Virus record (IMG/VR): IMGVR_UViG_3300036774_000066
Span: 92,610-156,609 of that record
Strand: one strand, 5' to 3'
Length of the DNA stretch: 64,000 bases
Source: a virus
The first letter of the stretch is position 1, and every line of letters starts with the position of its first letter. Both the position numbers and the translations under genes were made by a program. The notes beneath the pieces are model-generated. The model did not search any database, was not told the DNA's origin, and worked only from the letters and a program-made list of their open reading frames with translations. Positions 1 through 7,208 of the stretch are shown here, in pieces.

Positions 1-268
1 TATCACAGAATATCAAAACAAGCACCAGTAAAGCACTTGCCTCGAACTTCGGAAGATGAAACACAGCAATTCTCTTTTCCATCAGATCAATCAAGTGAGC
101 GTACTTCCGAGTTTCCTCCAACATTCCTTCCAAATCAGCAGTATTCCCTTTGTCCATCAAAGCAATCTTGATAAGCACCGAACTTTCCTCTTTAGTTAGA
201 GGACGTACCTCATACGGAGTTGTAGCAACCAACGGATAATCAGGGACCATCAAGTTACGCAATGTCAT
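1..268 (-). CDS. Hypothetical protein, 3'-truncated by window edge
   Basis: Reads MTLRNLMVPDYPLVATTPYE at the N-terminus and stays open to base 1, giving at least 89 residues. GAGGT five bases before the ATG supports the start. The protein is charged in the middle and turns hydrophobic near the window edge (LLVLVLIF), which may be a membrane helix. No family recognised. It is the most distal gene seen in the accessory operon, 26 bases after a cysteine-rich gene. Confidence 0.6.
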   Translation of the reverse strand, partial: MTLRNLMVPDYPLVATTPYEVRPLTKEESSVLIKIALMDKGNTADLEGMLEETRKYAHLIDLMEKRIAVFHLPKFEASALLVLVLIFCD

Positions 269-294
269 ACGTCACCTCTCCGGTTAATACGATT

Positions 295-579
295 TTATCC
301 TACAAACTTCTTAGATAATGAACCAAGAAGATGCTCTCCTATTCGGCAAGGAGTATTACCCCTCTCATACTGCTCATGCGCAAAGCAAGGAGTCTCATTG
401 TACCAAGGCATAGCATGAACAGCATAAGAATATTCACCGGGCTTACTCCCTTGTAAATGCTTACACGGACCAATGCCCTCATGGAAAACAATATTGCCTT
501 CCACCGGACCCTTTACAGGATCGTCAACAATAGGAACACATAAGCGAATGCAGCAGTAACCGCAATGCAAACAAATCAT
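295..579 (-). CDS. Cysteine-rich YkgJ-like putative metal-binding protein
   Basis: About 94 residues. The N-terminus MICLHCGYCCIRLCVPI has the CxxCGxCC pattern of the YkgJ zinc/iron-chelating family, and later single cysteines sit in GPCKH, ETPCF and NTPCRIGEH contexts as in that family. A longer reading frame runs upstream, but GAGG five bases before this ATG and the upstream gene ending at 581 fix the start here. Metal binding is inferred from the cysteine pattern. The role in the phage is unknown. Confidence 0.6.
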   Translation of the reverse strand: MICLHCGYCCIRLCVPIVDDPVKGPVEGNIVFHEGIGPCKHLQGSKPGEYSYAVHAMPWYNETPCFAHEQYERGNTPCRIGEHLLGSLSKKFVG

Positions 580-580
580 G

Positions 581-775
581 TTATCCTCGCTGTACCATCC
601 AAAACTCGTCACCCCACTCATCCACGTTAGGTACAGGCAAAGCATGACTAAGCATCTCATGAAGTTTCTTATTCTCTTTTTCCAACCTTTCATACTCCTC
701 AATGTAAACCCAAACCCCCGCTGGATTTTCCAACATTTCTCGGTTTGCATAACAAGGCAAATACTTCTTAGGCAT
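581..775 (-). CDS. Small hypothetical protein
   Basis: 64 residues beginning MPKKYLPCYANREMLENPAG, with a charged helical segment (YIEEYERLEKENKKLHEML) that could form a short coiled coil. The start follows AAAGGTCTGGTC, a ribosome-binding block repeated identically before the gene ending at 805. No family recognised. It nearly abuts the cysteine-rich gene downstream. Confidence 0.55.
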   Translation of the reverse strand: MPKKYLPCYANREMLENPAGVWVYIEEYERLEKENKKLHEMLSHALPVPNVDEWGDEFWMVQRG

Positions 776-804
776 GACCAGACCTTTCATATCTTAAAAG
801 ATAC

Positions 805-1059
805 TCAATATCCTATCCTAAAGAAATACTCAATTGCCGAATGCACGAGAATCAGGTGCGTCTTTGTCCTGAAATATTCATACGGATTGTAAAGATTCAA
901 AGCAAGTTCCCGGTACATATCCGGGTAGAACTTCTTGACCAACGCATTGACCTTACGTTTGCAAGCTCTCTTCGCTCCCTGCATCAGTCGCTCCCACTCC
1001 GCAGAAGTGCAGTCCACACATCTTGTCTCATACTCTATGGTAACGTCACTGTACTGCAT
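805..1059 (-). CDS. Small hypothetical protein
   Basis: 84 residues starting MQYSDVTIEYETRCVDC. It has one CxxC near the N-terminus, a basic middle (KRACKRKVNALVKKF) and an aromatic C-terminus. The ATG is chosen because AAAGG lies seven bases upstream; a TTG start five codons earlier has no ribosome site. It overlaps the end of the upstream gene by 14 bases. No recognised family. Confidence 0.55.
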   Translation of the reverse strand: MQYSDVTIEYETRCVDCTSAEWERLMQGAKRACKRKVNALVKKFYPDMYRELALNLYNPYEYFRTKTHLILVHSAIEYFFRIGY

Positions 1060-1345
1060 GACCAGACCTTTCAATGTCTCGAAGAAAGTTGCAGACCTTC
1101 AACACGGCAGGATACGGGACACAATACTGCATCCCCACAACCTGCATAGAAATATCACCTTCACGAATCCCCTCTTTGTAAAGCTGCTCGGCAAGGACCG
1201 CGAGCGGATCATTCTCAATGACTGCCTGTATCCTTGCCGCAATCTGCTTTTGTGTAGATAGCACTTTTTTTACCTCACCGTATTTGGCATCCGGCAGGTA
1301 CTTTTTCACGCTATCTGTCACTCTCTGGATTGTTTTGTCTCTCAT
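1046..1345 (-). CDS. Hypothetical protein
   Basis: About 99 residues starting MRDKTIQRVTDSVKKYLPDA. GGAG lies six bases before this ATG, which is preferred over an in-frame GTG four codons upstream. The protein looks soluble and mostly helical, with no cysteine motif or membrane segment. ATGA-type coupling to the upstream gene (1342-1788) indicates one operon. Function unknown. Confidence 0.6.
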   Translation of the reverse strand: MRDKTIQRVTDSVKKYLPDAKYGEVKKVLSTQKQIAARIQAVIENDPLAVLAEQLYKEGIREGDISMQVVGMQYCVPYPAVLKVCNFLRDIERSGHAVQ

Positions 1346-1788
1346 TTCATACTCCACTTTCCGTCAACGATCTTTCCCCTTGGGTAATCTTTCGGGTCAA
1401 GCCCGATGTCCCGAATCGACCCAAGAAGCAGATCATAGTTGTCTTCAATCCGGCTCCCGTGCCGTCGCACATACTCCCCCAACTCGATCTCTTGTGTGTG
1501 ACCTACATGGTCAATAATATCCTTGACACACAGAGAAACCTTTGCAGTGACCTCTACCTTGACCCGAACAGCAATAGCCGGAATACTCAGGCTGTCCACC
1601 AAAACCGGGCTTAAAGTCAAGTCCTGCTTAGAAAGGTCTTGTATCGTGTGAATAGCCTCATCGTCGGTCAGGATTACCTTATCCTTGCCAACAATAGCCG
1701 CGTTGATCTCGGAGAAAGGCAGGTCACATTTCCCGTCCGTCAGACACCGCAATGCAGTTCTCAAATCATAAACCTTGACTTTTGCCAT
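1342..1788 (-). CDS. Hypothetical protein
   Basis: About 148 residues from MAKVKVYDLRTALRCLTDGK. The ATG is chosen after GGGGTAGGTGTTT; a GTG two codons earlier is possible. A mixed alpha/beta soluble protein with no diagnostic motif seen. It is translationally coupled to the next gene by a 4-nt overlap. Function unknown. Confidence 0.6.
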   Translation of the reverse strand: MAKVKVYDLRTALRCLTDGKCDLPFSEINAAIVGKDKVILTDDEAIHTIQDLSKQDLTLSPVLVDSLSIPAIAVRVKVEVTAKVSLCVKDIIDHVGHTQEIELGEYVRRHGSRIEDNYDLLLGSIRDIGLDPKDYPRGKIVDGKWSMK

Positions 1789-1794
1789 AAACAC

Positions 1795-1989
1795 CTACCC
1801 CTTTCTTTTAAGATAATTGTGGTATTCCTTCACCATGTCATCTGTATTCTTCCATCCGGCAACCGTCAGAAGGTGATGATCCTGATTGACAATCGAAGCA
1901 GCACCAGAAATCAAGTCAAGATCATACAACGAGGTAGAAATAGCCTCGTGCTTTTCGTCATACTTTGTAAATGCTCTGTACTTAGGCAC
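1795..1989 (-). CDS. Small hypothetical protein, GTG start
   Basis: 64 residues reading MPKYRAFTKYDEKHEAISTS. The initiation codon is GTG with GAGG five bases upstream. The fold YRAFTKYDEKHEA...SIVNQDHHLLTV looks like a short beta-hairpin protein. No family recognised. It sits 2 bases from the upstream gene. Confidence 0.55.
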   Translation of the reverse strand: MPKYRAFTKYDEKHEAISTSLYDLDLISGAASIVNQDHHLLTVAGWKNTDDMVKEYHNYLKRKG

Positions 1990-1991
1990 AA

Positions 1992-2186
1992 TTACCTCTT
2001 ATCAAGCGAGGTAAGGGAATTAGAACACCTCACCCGACTCACCAAAACCCGACTCGTCACAACAGCATCCTTGAAGCACACAACATACTTCTCCGAATCT
2101 GACTCCTCCCGGTCCAACTCCAACCGTATAACAGCATTGGGAGTTCCAGCCGGATAATCCTCGTATCTCTTGACTCTCTTGCTCAT
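1992..2186 (-). CDS. Small hypothetical protein
   Basis: 64 residues, MSKRVKRYEDYPAGTPNAVI at the N-terminus, with a good AAAGGAG ribosome site. Charged, with no membrane segment. The sequence VIRLELDREESDSEKYVVCF suggests a short beta sheet. Function unknown. Bases 2187-2257 upstream of it hold no gene. Confidence 0.55.
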   Translation of the reverse strand: MSKRVKRYEDYPAGTPNAVIRLELDREESDSEKYVVCFKDAVVTSRVLVSRVRCSNSLTSLDKR

Positions 2187-2257
2187 ACTCTATTCTCCTT
2201 TCCCATCCACTTATATAAGGCGCAAAATCTATACCTGATATATCAAAGGAAATCCCA

Positions 2258-2641
2258 CTAAACCGCCAAGTCCTTGTCCATAAGGGACATAAGACGGCTC
2301 AAGTCTGTAACGGAGAGAACTTGCTTCCAGTACCTTGTGATTTTTGCCTTGAGTATGGCAAACTGCTTTGCACTCAAGACCCGTCCCGCCTGAACCTGTC
2401 TCGCAAAACTTGACAGGATTTCAGCATCATAGGCACCAAACCCCACCCCATTGTCCTCCACCGTCTTTTCTATCTGCTGTTCTGCTGCTGTCTGTCGCGC
2501 ATACACGACCTCCAAAGCCCGGAGTGCCCATCTCGGGTCAGTCCGCAGCTTCCCTTGCACGTACACCGCTATCTGCTTCTTGGTGTACTTCTTGGCCTTC
2601 AAAACAACTTTCTGCGTTCCCGTCTCTACTTGGCTACTCAT
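2258..2641 (-). CDS. Hypothetical phage protein, first gene after an early-type promoter
   Basis: 127 residues from MSSQVETGTQKVVLKAKKYT. The sequence contains a run reading ALEVVYARQTAAEQQ and then NGVGFGAYDAEILSSFA, ending in a basic helix (LKAKITRYWKQVL). I have the impression that this layout recurs in phage genomes, but I cannot name the family. The ATG at 2641 follows GAGGAG. A longer frame would start inside the promoter region. The sigma70-like promoter at 2666-2694 sits directly upstream, so this is probably expressed early. Confidence 0.6.
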   Translation of the reverse strand: MSSQVETGTQKVVLKAKKYTKKQIAVYVQGKLRTDPRWALRALEVVYARQTAAEQQIEKTVEDNGVGFGAYDAEILSSFARQVQAGRVLSAKQFAILKAKITRYWKQVLSVTDLSRLMSLMDKDLAV

Positions 2642-2665
2642 AACTTCGATCTCCTCTCTACTTCT

Positions 2666-2694
2666 AATATACAACGAATCAAGGGAAAAGTCAA
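2666..2694 (-). promoter_or_regulatory. Early-type sigma70-like promoter with upstream element
   Basis: On the minus strand, TTGACT (2694-2689), a 17-base spacer and TATATT (2671-2666). An A/T-rich stretch precedes the -35, and the 12-mer CAATGACTTACA (2733-2722) lies 27 bases upstream of it. The promoter at 8995-9023 has the same hexamers, spacer length and 12-mer. The repetition makes this strong as a sequence call. Early timing is inferred. Confidence 0.8.
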
Positions 2695-2741
2695 TAGTTT
2701 TCAAAACTTTTTTCTAACCTCTGTAAGTCATTGAAAACAAA

Positions 2742-2767
2742 TAAAAAGGGCAAGAACCTTTCGGCCC
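2742..2767 (-). terminator. Rho-independent terminator after lipase gene
   Basis: Minus strand: GGGC, inner GAA/TTC pairing, GCCC, then TTTTTATTT. The stem is short and bulged, but the T-run and its place between the lipase stop and the next promoter support the call. Confidence 0.6.
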
Positions 2768-2809
2768 ATGCCCCATCACCATTCCACAACAACCTTTTAG
2801 GAAATAAGG

Positions 2810-3622
2810 CTAAGTCGTACACTCCTTCAAAACTTCCTGCATCGCAGCAACTCCCACAGCATCCCCAGACGATTGACAGTCTGCCATAATTGACTGAGTA
2901 TAGCGAGAATGGTAGTGATCCCTAATCAAGTCTTTCTTGCGTGTAAACCACCCTCCAATATGAGGAGGATAGACTACTTCTTTTCCTACTGCCCGTGCTC
3001 CTGTTGAATCCGGGGGAACCTGTGCCACAATATCTCGCCCGTTAATCACACGAGTACAGTCAACAGGAAGCATATTATACTGGTCCCTAAAGTCCTTCGT
3101 CCCTGCCCTTGGACACCCGAAAAAGATTGCTGAGTGTGGTATGTCAAGCTGCTTCCCAACATACCCAGAGCAAAGCGTTCCTAACGCCCCACCCCTGGAA
3201 TGACCTGTAATCAGAAGACTTTTCAGCTTCCAGAACCTCCAAAAACTTCCAGCACTCTTCTTGGTCACATGCTCTACATCTTCCTCACCAATAGACTGCT
3301 TGATATACTGCAACAAATACTGAGTAACCGAAGGCTCAAAGTATTCCCATGATGTAAAGAATCCCTTATGCACAACATCACTTTCCCATTCAGACTTTCC
3401 AGCCAAAGGCAAAATATCAAAGTTAGACACCCACCCAAGATCATCTGACGTTGGACAAAAGGCAATCACAATTCGATCAGAAAATTCTGCTATAAAGGCA
3501 TAGTCAGTATCGTTCCACATAGGAGTAAAAATCAAACTGTCCGCTACAAGAGGGTGCGACGAATCCTCTGGCTTATGAGAAGCCCTCTCTGCAAACCGCC
3601 ATGCATCTGCAATTGCTTTCAT
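2810..3622 (-). CDS. Class 3 lipase-like alpha/beta hydrolase
   Basis: 270 residues. The nucleophile elbow GHSRGGALG (around residue 140), the aspartate in INGRDIVAQVPP and the histidine in the DHYHSRY segment give the Ser-Asp-His order of class 3 lipases. The upstream strand IVIAFCPTSD and the FFTSWEYF region also fit that fold. No signal peptide or membrane segment is evident, so it should be cytoplasmic or packaged. Expected chemistry is ester hydrolysis of lipids; the substrate is unknown. It precedes a terminator and follows the TSCPD gene by 10 bases. A role in lysis or membrane attack is only a guess. Confidence 0.8.
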   Translation of the reverse strand: MKAIADAWRFAERASHKPEDSSHPLVADSLIFTPMWNDTDYAFIAEFSDRIVIAFCPTSDDLGWVSNFDILPLAGKSEWESDVVHKGFFTSWEYFEPSVTQYLLQYIKQSIGEEDVEHVTKKSAGSFWRFWKLKSLLITGHSRGGALGTLCSGYVGKQLDIPHSAIFFGCPRAGTKDFRDQYNMLPVDCTRVINGRDIVAQVPPDSTGARAVGKEVVYPPHIGGWFTRKKDLIRDHYHSRYTQSIMADCQSSGDAVGVAAMQEVLKECTT

Positions 3623-3632
3623 AAATCATCTC

Positions 3633-4310
3633 TTAACATCTGGAAAATCCACACGTACACGAAACACAGCCAGACTCATGCCGTAATTTCGCTCTACAGT
3701 CAGGGCAAAGTCCTTGACTTACCCAAAAATCTTCCCCTCTCCCCTCGTCACCAACAACCCTATGGGGTATAACTCCCAATCGTTCTGCCTTCTCAACAAT
3801 TGACTCTTCCTTGTATTTCTGTTCCTCAACTTGATGTATGCGAACTTCTCTTGCCTCAATAGACTTTTCTCTAAGGTCTTCCGTCGCAGAAAAAATCGCC
3901 TTCAGTTCCCCTTGATGCTGTTCAAAAAACTTTTGCGCTTGTAAAGTCTTCTTCATTGCAGACGCTAAAGCCCGCGAACAAGAGGAATTTCCTGTCTTCT
4001 TAAACGCCTCATCCTTTCCGGCACGGTATCGTGCTGTCGGACACACCTCTGACTCCAATTGGTCAATAATCTCCTCAATAGGAGTTCCCCTCTGTAAGTG
4101 CAAAGAGACAAGCCGCCCCGTCATCTTTGTACTTGACGCACACCCACCCTTAGAGGATGATCCACAAAACACCTCTATCAACCGTACCTTATCGTGCCAA
4201 TTAAACTTAATAGAGAAGAATGCGGCACCACAACCTGTTTCTTCTCTGAATGTAAGTCCAATGGTAGGATTATCTCTGTGAACTCTTGACAGATTTGTAG
4301 TGTCATCCAT
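3633..4310 (-). CDS. Stand-alone TSCPD-domain protein with C-terminal zinc knuckle
   Basis: 225 residues. Residues about 25-115 match the TSCPD domain: TGCGAAFFSI, EVFCGSSSKGG, then LVSLHLQRGTPIEEIIDQL and an ESEVCPTARY segment. This domain is normally found at the C-terminus of B12-dependent (class II) ribonucleotide reductases, or alone. A helical linker follows, and the C-terminus has CPDC...CVSCTCGFSRC, like the NrdJ C-terminal cysteine cluster. The catalytic reductase domain is absent here and no reductase gene is in the window. It may be an accessory subunit or regulator. It shares a TGATG overlap with the upstream gene. Confidence 0.7.
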   Translation of the reverse strand: MDDTTNLSRVHRDNPTIGLTFREETGCGAAFFSIKFNWHDKVRLIEVFCGSSSKGGCASSTKMTGRLVSLHLQRGTPIEEIIDQLESEVCPTARYRAGKDEAFKKTGNSSCSRALASAMKKTLQAQKFFEQHQGELKAIFSATEDLREKSIEAREVRIHQVEEQKYKEESIVEKAERLGVIPHRVVGDEGRGEDFWVSQGLCPDCRAKLRHESGCVSCTCGFSRC

Positions 4311-4801
4311 CAGAACTTCTCTCTTTCCTCTGTAAACATTTTATCCGTGACCTCTTTACACTTTAACTCGTCCACATTCGGAAAAATACCCATCATGTGC
4401 TCGACAAAGCACAGAGTATTCTTTACCATCGCTTGCGGGTCAAGTTTGGTAAGGTCTAACTTGTAAACATCCCCATATCTCCATGTTCCCTTATTTGCAT
4501 ACTTAGTTCCAAAAAACTCCTTGTGAATCTCAGTCACCGAGTGCATTAACTCAAGCTGCTCCGGCACATCAGGATCAGCACAACACAAAAATCCCTGAAT
4601 CATACAATCGGCAAGGTCACGCATTGTCAAGCCTTTAACTTCAGTCTTTCCACGCTCCCCTTGGTCTGTCCACATCTGACCATTATAGGGACGGTCCCTC
4701 GAATTGTCATAGTCAGACGATCCAAGAGTTGCAGAAAGTAAATGATCCAACTTCTTTTCAAAAGCTGGATCATCTACATCGACCACCGGAACACCCTGCA
4801 T
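4310..4801 (-). CDS. Hypothetical protein
   Basis: 163 residues from MQGVPVVDVDDPAFEKKLDH. Acidic, soluble and predicted helical; no recognised motif. It overlaps the TSCPD gene start by one base (TGATG) and follows the 4803-5240 gene by one base, so the three are co-translated. A link to nucleotide metabolism is possible from context only. Confidence 0.6.
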   Translation of the reverse strand: MQGVPVVDVDDPAFEKKLDHLLSATLGSSDYDNSRDRPYNGQMWTDQGERGKTEVKGLTMRDLADCMIQGFLCCADPDVPEQLELMHSVTEIHKEFFGTKYANKGTWRYGDVYKLDLTKLDPQAMVKNTLCFVEHMMGIFPNVDELKCKEVTDKMFTEEREKF

Positions 4802-4802
4802 A

Positions 4803-5240
4803 CTATCCCTTTGAAAAATCCGTGAGTTCCCCTACCCTCTTGACAAGTCTATCCTTGATCGTCGGGGCTTTCTTCAGTCGCGGATTCTTGTCATTGACCT
4901 CAATATACCCCTGCCGATTCTCAATGTGCTTCCACACCTCGCATCTTTGCAGATGCATAAGAAACGGCACAATGGCTGTGAATCTGCGAGTTACCCGGTC
5001 TTCCTGCTCTGTAAAGTCCAAGAAGGAAGTTGTACTCCGAAACGTGTACTTCGTAGACCGCATCCAGAAGCCTCCATTGGGCATCCTCTCAAGCACAAGA
5101 GTAATAGGCTTTCCTCCTATGGCTCGAAAAAGATGTATGTCTTCCCCCTTGACTGCGACCTGAAAGTAACCCTCCCCAATCAATCCGGCAACTGCCGCCT
5201 TCGTTGACATACGCTTAACAACAGACTTAGCAGCACTCAT
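4803..5240 (-). CDS. Hypothetical protein
   Basis: 145 residues beginning MSAAKSVVKRMSTKAAVAGL. The region GEGYFQVAVKGEDIHLFRA is rich in beta strands and the C-terminus is basic. No catalytic motif seen. Its ATG overlaps the stop of the upstream DNA-binding-like gene by 4 bases. Function unknown. Confidence 0.6.
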   Translation of the reverse strand: MSAAKSVVKRMSTKAAVAGLIGEGYFQVAVKGEDIHLFRAIGGKPITLVLERMPNGGFWMRSTKYTFRSTTSFLDFTEQEDRVTRRFTAIVPFLMHLQRCEVWKHIENRQGYIEVNDKNPRLKKAPTIKDRLVKRVGELTDFSKG

Positions 5241-5638
5241 TTTGTCAACCTCCTTACTTCAACACGTTTAGGTTTAATCAACTCCTCCACCTCAAGATGT
5301 ATGCTACATGCCTTGTTTACAGCAGATACAAGTTCCTTCACCTGATTGTAACATGCAACATTTTCAGATACCCATATTGACGTATAAACTCTAATCCTGC
5401 TCCTCTTCTCCTTTGTCTCTCCCTCAGACTCCGCTGCATCTCTCTTGGAAAATCCCAATTTCTTTCTCCGTTTGTAAAACAAACTCATGTCCAACTTGAA
5501 CTTTGGATGCGCCTCCTCAAACTGTGTAAAAGTAGCAGTAGGATTTTCTCTCAAAAAACGATCTACAAGACCGTAATTGATCTTCCTACGCTTCTTTACT
5601 TCCGATACACCTAACTCAGCCACAGCGTCCGTTTCCAT
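5237..5638 (-). CDS. Putative helix-turn-helix protein
   Basis: 133 residues. Residues 20-62 (YGLVDRFLRENPTATF, then DMSLFYKRRKKLGF) look like a three-helix HTH unit of the kind found at the N-terminus of transposase-like or regulatory proteins. A highly basic linker (KEKRSRIR) and a C-terminal helical domain follow. DNA binding is an inference from this pattern and the basic charge. It is the first gene after the terminator at 5672-5747. Confidence 0.5.
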   Translation of the reverse strand: METDAVAELGVSEVKKRRKINYGLVDRFLRENPTATFTQFEEAHPKFKLDMSLFYKRRKKLGFSKRDAAESEGETKEKRSRIRVYTSIWVSENVACYNQVKELVSAVNKACSIHLEVEELIKPKRVEVRRLTK

Positions 5639-5671
5639 AGCAACATCCTTTCTTCTTACAACATCATGAGT

Positions 5672-5747
5672 AAAAAAGGAGTCCTGTATAGAGGCCCATC
5701 CTCACCCTGCAAGGAGCAAACAAGAGAGCAAAGAGGTACAGGACTCC
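5672..5747 (-). terminator. Terminator-like hairpin with unusually long loop
   Basis: Minus strand: an exact 11-base inverted repeat GGAGTCCTGTA/TACAGGACTCC (5747-5737 and 5688-5678) encloses 48 bases and is followed at once by TTTTTT. It lies just after the stop of the 5754-5945 gene. It can act as an intrinsic terminator, but the loop is far longer than usual and may carry a small RNA or a binding site. Confidence 0.6.
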
Positions 5748-5753
5748 CACCCG

Positions 5754-5945
5754 TCAAAGCTGTTTCTGAAATGTACTCCCAGAAGGAAAACTGTTCGGCA
5801 ACTTGATGTCATACGTGGTATCAGATATAACCTTCTGACCCGGAGAACAAAAATCACTGGCACTAACAGGGTCACTAAGATCATCAAGGATAGAAATACA
5901 CTCATCGCTCCCCGACTCGTTACTGCAATGGATAATGCGAACCAT
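5754..5945 (-). CDS. Small hypothetical protein
   Basis: 63 residues starting MVRIIHCSNESGSDECISIL. GGGAG lies five bases before the ATG. Acidic and serine-rich, with three cysteines. An overlapping frame at 5702-5905 has no ribosome site and was not preferred. Function unknown. Confidence 0.5.
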   Translation of the reverse strand: MVRIIHCSNESGSDECISILDDLSDPVSASDFCSPGQKVISDTTYDIKLPNSFPSGSTFQKQL

Positions 5946-5947
5946 AA

Positions 5948-6529
5948 TTACTCCCTTATGTCAAGAGATTCCGACTCAAACTTCTCAAACGACTTCATCC
6001 CCTTGATCTTCCCGGCCAACGCCTTACTAACCTTGTTGTACCAGGCAATATCCTTCTGACGCTTCTTGACCGTTTTGTTATACTCAGTCACGAAAGCCAG
6101 AAACGCAGCATGAAAATCCTTTCGCCTCTTCCGCATATTATTGGTCCCGGTAATCAATCTCTCCCTCACGGCCTGCCGCCACTTGACAAGATCATCAACC
6201 GTATTATCCTCAACTGCCTTTGCTTCCTGCACACAATGAAGAGCACTTTCCAAGTGAAGATTTAGAAACTCAGTAGAAAAAGACTTGCCATGCGTCCATC
6301 TCTGACGCAGAAACTCCATCGTTCCTTCCGGGTCAAGTCCGATTCTCGCTCCTTCAGCAAAAATTCCTTCATACAACAACTTACGGTCTTTCCGAGCATT
6401 CTCCTTGACAAAATCATCTGCGATCCTTTTTGCACTATTGTCTATCTCAACAACCCGCTTTACATCATCAACATCAACGGTCTTCCTGACCTTAGCAACA
6501 GGGTTTCTTCTTACAACTTTCGTAGCCAT
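5948..6529 (-). CDS. Hypothetical helical protein
   Basis: About 193 residues. Very basic N-terminus (KVVRRNPVAKVRKTVDVDDV), then a long, mostly helical, highly charged body ending near KSFEKFESESLDIRE. Two tandem ATGs exist; the second has better spacing from AAGGAG. The basic tail might bind nucleic acid. No family recognised. Confidence 0.6.
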   Translation of the reverse strand: MATKVVRRNPVAKVRKTVDVDDVKRVVEIDNSAKRIADDFVKENARKDRKLLYEGIFAEGARIGLDPEGTMEFLRQRWTHGKSFSTEFLNLHLESALHCVQEAKAVEDNTVDDLVKWRQAVRERLITGTNNMRKRRKDFHAAFLAFVTEYNKTVKKRQKDIAWYNKVSKALAGKIKGMKSFEKFESESLDIRE

Positions 6530-6544
6530 CATACACTCCTTCGG

Positions 6545-6898
6545 TTATCCGTTAATGGGGAAAAACGGCTCGTCACACTGCTCCAAACGTACTTCCTCTG
6601 AAAGTGACCTCTGATACTTCTTACAAAAGCCAATACACCCTTCCTCAAGTGGAACATCCAAGTAAGTACACCCTTTACACGAAACACTCTCCACCTTGTA
6701 GTATTTGTATCCCCGTGCTATTCGCTTGGAGAAAAACGACCCGACAGAAGGTGCCGCCATCCACTCCTTCACTACCTCTTCCGAAACATCATGATACTCA
6801 TATAACGATCCGTTTTTGAACTTGACCTGAAGAACTTTTTTCGCAGGATTATGTGCGTATGCCTCAATGTTGGAAGAAGTAACCGGACTCAGCTTCAT
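6545..6898 (-). CDS. KTSC-domain protein with extra cysteine tail
   Basis: 117 residues. Residues 5-65 fit the KTSC domain: VTSSNIEAYAHNP, VLQVKFKNGSLYEYHDVSEE, then the SVGSFFSKRI region and YKYYKV. After it comes a short cysteine segment (CKGCTYLD, GCIGFCKKY) that may bind metal. KTSC proteins are common in phages and small genomes; the family's link to RNA or DNA processes is weakly defined. The ATG at 6898 follows AAAGGAG, preferred over a start 15 codons earlier. Confidence 0.7.
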   Translation of the reverse strand: MKLSPVTSSNIEAYAHNPAKKVLQVKFKNGSLYEYHDVSEEVVKEWMAAPSVGSFFSKRIARGYKYYKVESVSCKGCTYLDVPLEEGCIGFCKKYQRSLSEEVRLEQCDEPFFPING

Positions 6899-6941
6899 TT
6901 TCTCTCCTTTTATGGGTTCCCTTGATAATACGTAAAAACAC

Positions 6942-6972
6942 AAAAAAGGGGAAGAGCTTTCACTCCTCCCCT
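6942..6972 (-). terminator. Strong rho-independent terminator
   Basis: Minus strand: a 10-base-pair stem AGGGGAGGAG/CTCTTCCCCT (one G-U), loop TGAAAG, then TTTTTT. It closes the GC-rich, apparently untranslated region downstream of the prepilin-like gene. Confidence 0.85.
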
Positions 6973-7208
6973 CCGGTCAAGCTGCCGTGCGACAAAGCCG
7001 CTGCTCTACTTTGCCGCGTTACCCCACTACGGGCCTACACTTTTGTTGATAGAGCGTAGTGGCTCCACCCTTTTGTGTGCAGGGGCGAGATGTTGGTGCC
7101 CTGTAAGTTTCGGCAACTTTCTCTAACGAACCGGGCATCCTTCGGGAAAACCCCGTAAGGCACGCGCTGGTCCGCTCTCTGTTAATACGCTGACCTCTCC
7201 AAAAATCA
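6973..7208 (-). ncRNA. Putative structured non-coding RNA, GC-rich
   Basis: A 236-base gap between the prepilin-like gene and a terminator, in a genome that otherwise packs genes end to end. It is clearly more GC-rich than its surroundings. Minus-strand stems: GCGGCAAAG/CTTTGTCGC (7017-7009 with 6997-6989), a perfect CCACTACG/CGTAGTGG (7062-7055 with 7031-7024), GTGCC/GGCAC (7163-7159 with 7100-7096) enclosing CGGG-loop-CCCG, and a CGG/CCG hairpin just before the terminator. An 88-codon frame at 7019-7285 lacks a ribosome site and overlaps the prepilin gene. It does not match tRNA, tmRNA or RNase P signatures that I know. Its 5' end is not defined. Confidence 0.6.

Noticed and set aside
6973-7208. 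Possible tRNA or tmRNA
   Set aside because: GGTTCG occurs, but no acceptor, anticodon and T-arm can be placed together, and no CCA or tag frame is seen.
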